64,000 nt of DNA from Angiostrongylus vasorum (taxonomy: Eukaryota; Nematoda; Chromadorea; Rhabditida; Metastrongylidae). Position 1 is the first letter of the stretch; every line of letters starts with the position of its first letter. This document shows, in pieces, positions 62,001-64,000 of the stretch. Location of the stretch: NCBI GenBank assembly GCA_018806985.1, contig JADANN010000234.1, forward strand, positions 49,770 to 113,769, given 5' to 3'. Under the pieces are notes generated by a model that saw nothing but the letters and a program-made list of their open reading frames with translations, had not been told where the DNA came from and did not search any database. The position numbers were made by a program, and so were the translations under genes.

Positions 62001-64000
62001 TTGGCCCAAGTAGTACAGTGCTTAGTCCTCCAGGTTGTGGTCGTGGCGACACGGGTTCGATTCCTGTCGTCGACATGCTTTTCGCGGTGAATGGAATGGA
62101 AAGCACGGATTTAGACGTGTACTGGTAGTTGTATATTTCACACTGAAATGGTTGAGACGGCAGTGTTCTGATAAATGAGGATCGATTAACGATTGGCCCA
62201 AGTAGTACAGTGGTTAGTCCTCCAGGTTGTGGTCGTGGCGACCCAGGCTCGATTCCTGCCTGGGCATTCTTTTCGCCGTGAATAGAATGGAAAGCACGGA
62301 TTAGACATGTACTAGGTAGTTGTATATTTCACACGGAAACAGGTCAGACTTCAGTGTTCTGACAAATGAGGACGATTAACGATTGGCCCAAGTAGCATAG
62401 TGGTTAGTCCTCCAGGTTGTGGTCGTGGCGACCCAGGCTCGATTCCTGCCTGGGCATTCTTTCGCCGTGAGTAGAATGGAAAGCACGGATTAGACGTGTA
62501 CTGGTAGTTGTATATTTCACACTGAAATGGTTGAGACGGCAGTGTTCTGATAAATGAGGATCATTAACGATTGGCCCAAGTAGTACAGTGCTTAGTCCTC
62601 CAGGTTGTGGTCGTGGCGACACGGGTTCGATTCCTGTCCTCGACATGCTTTTGCGGTGAATGGAATGGAAAGCACGGATTAGACATGTACTGGTAGTTGT
62701 ATATTTCACACTGAAATAGGTTGAGACGGCAGTGTTCTGATAAATGAGGATCGATTAACGATTGGCCCAAGTAGTACAGTGGTTAGTCCTCCAGGTTGTG
62801 GTCGTGGCGACCCAGGCTCGATTCCTGCCTGGGCATTCTTTTCGCCGTGAGTAGAATGGAAAGCACGGATTAGACATGTATAGGTAGTTGTATATTTCAC
62901 AAGGAAACAGGTCAGACTTCAGTGTTCTGACAAATGAGGACGATTAACGATTGGCCCAAGTAGCATAGTGGTTAGTCCTCCAGGTTGTGGTCGTGGCGAC
63001 ACAGGCTCGATTCCTGCCTGGGCATTCTTTCGCCGTGAGTAGAATGGAAAGCACGGATTAGACGTGTACTGGTAGTTGTATATTTCACACTGAAATGGTT
63101 GAGACGGCAGTGTTCTGATAAATGAGGATCATTAACGATTGGCCCAAGTAGTACAGTGCTTAGTCCTCCAGGTTGTGGTCGTGGCGACACGGGTTCGATT
63201 CCTGTCCTCGACATGCTTTTGCGGTGAATGGAATGGAAAGCACGGATTAGACATGTACTAGGTAGTTGTATATTTCACACTGAAACAGGTTGAGACTGCA
63301 GTGTTCTGATAAATGAGGATCGATTAACGATTGGCCCAAGTAGCATAGTGGTTAGTCCTCCAGGTTGTGGTCGTGGCGACACAGGCTCGATTCCTGCCTG
63401 GGCATTCTTTCGCCGTGAGTAGAATGGAAAGCACGGATTAGACGTGTACTGGTAGTTGTATATTTCACACTGAAATGGTTGAGACGGCAGTGTTCTGATA
63501 AATGAGGATCGATTAACGATTGGCCCAAGTAGTACAGTGCTTAGTCCTCCAGGTTGTGGTCGTGGCGACACGGGCTCGATTCCTGTCCTCGACATGCTTT
63601 TGCGGTGAATGGAATGGAAAGCACGGATTAGACATGTATAGGTAGTTGTATATTTCACAAGGAAACAGGTCAGACTTCAGTGTTCTGACAAATGAGGACG
63701 ATTAACGATTGGCCCAAGTAGCATAGTGGTTAGTCCTCCAGGTTGTGGTCGTGGCGACCCAGGCTCGATTCCTGCCTGGGCATTCTTTCGCCGTGAGTAG
63801 AATGGAAAGCACGGATTAGACGTGTACTAGGTAGTTGTATATTTCACACTGAAATGGTTGAGACGGCAGTGTTCTGATAAATGAGGATCATTAACGATTG
63901 GCCCAAGTAGTACAGTGCTTAGTCCTCCAGGTTGTGGTCGTGGCGACACGGGTTCGATTCCTGTCCTCGACATGCTTTTGCCGTGAATGGAATGGAAAGC

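Larger units (their letters stand above)
21951..64000 (+). repeat. Tandem satellite of tRNA-His(GUG)-like pol III units, about 220 monomers
   Basis: The array is head-to-tail, all in one orientation, with monomers of 187-193 bp (189 bp in many right-half units). Each monomer has a tRNA-like part of about 72 nt, beginning GCCCAAG and ending GACA or GGCA. A T3-T4 run lies a few bases downstream. Next come GAATGGAATGGAAAGC, TTGTATATTTCACA, a small hairpin around CAGTGTTCTG, and ATTAACGATTG before the next unit. The tRNA-like part contains an A box (TAGCATAGTGG or TAGTACAGTGG/C) and a B box (GGTTCGAYTCC or GGCTCGATTCC), the internal promoter of tRNA genes. The anticodon arm CCAGGTTGTGGTCGTGG places GTG at positions 34-36, with T33 and G37, as in histidine tRNA. 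Length divided by monomer size gives about 221 units; I did not count each one. The right end is outside the window. Whether the units are transcribed cannot be read from sequence. Confidence 0.95.
39400..64000 (+). repeat. Satellite domain IV
   Basis: Most units carry spacer M (TGAAATGGTTGAGACGGCAG with GATAAATGAGGATC) and are exactly 189 bp in many places, for example between unit starts 45441, 45630 and 45819. The A box often reads TAGTACAGTGC. The 3' end is either CCTGTCCTCGACATGC or CCTGCCTGGGCATTC with TTCGCCGTGAGTAG. Spacer type Y and an AAGG variant (CACAAGGAAACAGG) recur at intervals, usually after GTACTAGGTAG or GTATAGGTAG. The domain continues past the window. Confidence 0.75.

Noticed and set aside
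22091..63980. Annotating each monomer as a functional tRNA-His gene
   Set aside because: No unit I read pairs fully in all stems. Most have three acceptor mismatches plus mismatches in the D and anticodon stems.
21951..64000. Antisense open reading frames across the array as a repeat-protein gene
   Set aside because: They are the reverse complement of the tRNA-like monomer. They open and close with monomer length (189 bp keeps frame, others break it), they occur in overlapping frames, and they have no consistent start or domain.
21951..64000. CRISPR array
   Set aside because: The period is about 190 bp and both halves of each unit are conserved. There are no unique spacers, and the context is eukaryotic.
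21951..64000. 5S rRNA or other pol III gene cluster
   Set aside because: The promoter layout is the tRNA type (A and B boxes about 33 bp apart) with a cloverleaf-like segment. No 5S internal control region is visible.
21951..64000. Centromere or telomere call
   Set aside because: No telomeric TTAGGC arrays are seen. Centromere identity cannot be inferred from a satellite alone, and these nematodes are thought to be holocentric.

Overview
The window looks like repeat-rich, gene-poor DNA from a eukaryote, most likely a strongylid (hookworm-type) nematode. That assignment rests on several decayed copies of an RTE-clade non-LTR retrotransposon whose protein wording (IDHITVNRRFCLTDVAD, INIDVKRGVRQGD, DGRQLHHLRFxDDIVLIT) I associate with hookworm genomes. 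It is recognition from memory, not a database result. I see no intact host protein-coding gene and no bacterial-type gene.

Positions 1-21950 are a patchwork of old mobile elements. It holds RTE fragments A (9298-11689, minus), A2 (11690-12148, minus), D (13857-14073, minus), C (18140-19636, minus) and B (20900-21950, plus). It also holds a family of SINE-like repeats with tRNA-type A and B boxes (about 786, 1425, 4450, 5775-6085 and 8140), a second dispersed repeat family called R2 here (five copies), a direct repeat called R3 (two copies around one R2 copy), and a near-perfect foldback at 6444-6547. The stretches in between carry nothing I can recognise.

Positions 21951-64000 are the remarkable part: one uninterrupted head-to-tail satellite of roughly 220 monomers of 187-193 bp, running off the right edge. 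Every monomer carries on the plus strand a tRNA-like sequence of about 72 nt with a GUG (His) anticodon, an A box, a B box and usually a T4 run a few bases downstream. It is therefore a satellite made of RNA polymerase III transcription units, or of their decayed remains. The anticodon arm is unchanged in all copies I read. The acceptor 3' strand, T arm, A box, terminator and 115-bp spacer vary in block-wise haplotypes. The array divides into four sequence domains (about 21.95-27.5, 27.5-35.5, 35.5-39.4 and 39.4-64 kb). Domain IV shows higher-order repeats of 6 and 8 monomers, and domain II contains an internal duplication.

The left end of the array starts inside a B box and directly abuts RTE copy B, which is cut in its linker region, so a retrotransposon remnant marks the edge. 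The long minus-strand open frames across the array, up to 408 codons, are antisense read-through of 189-bp monomers and are not treated as genes.
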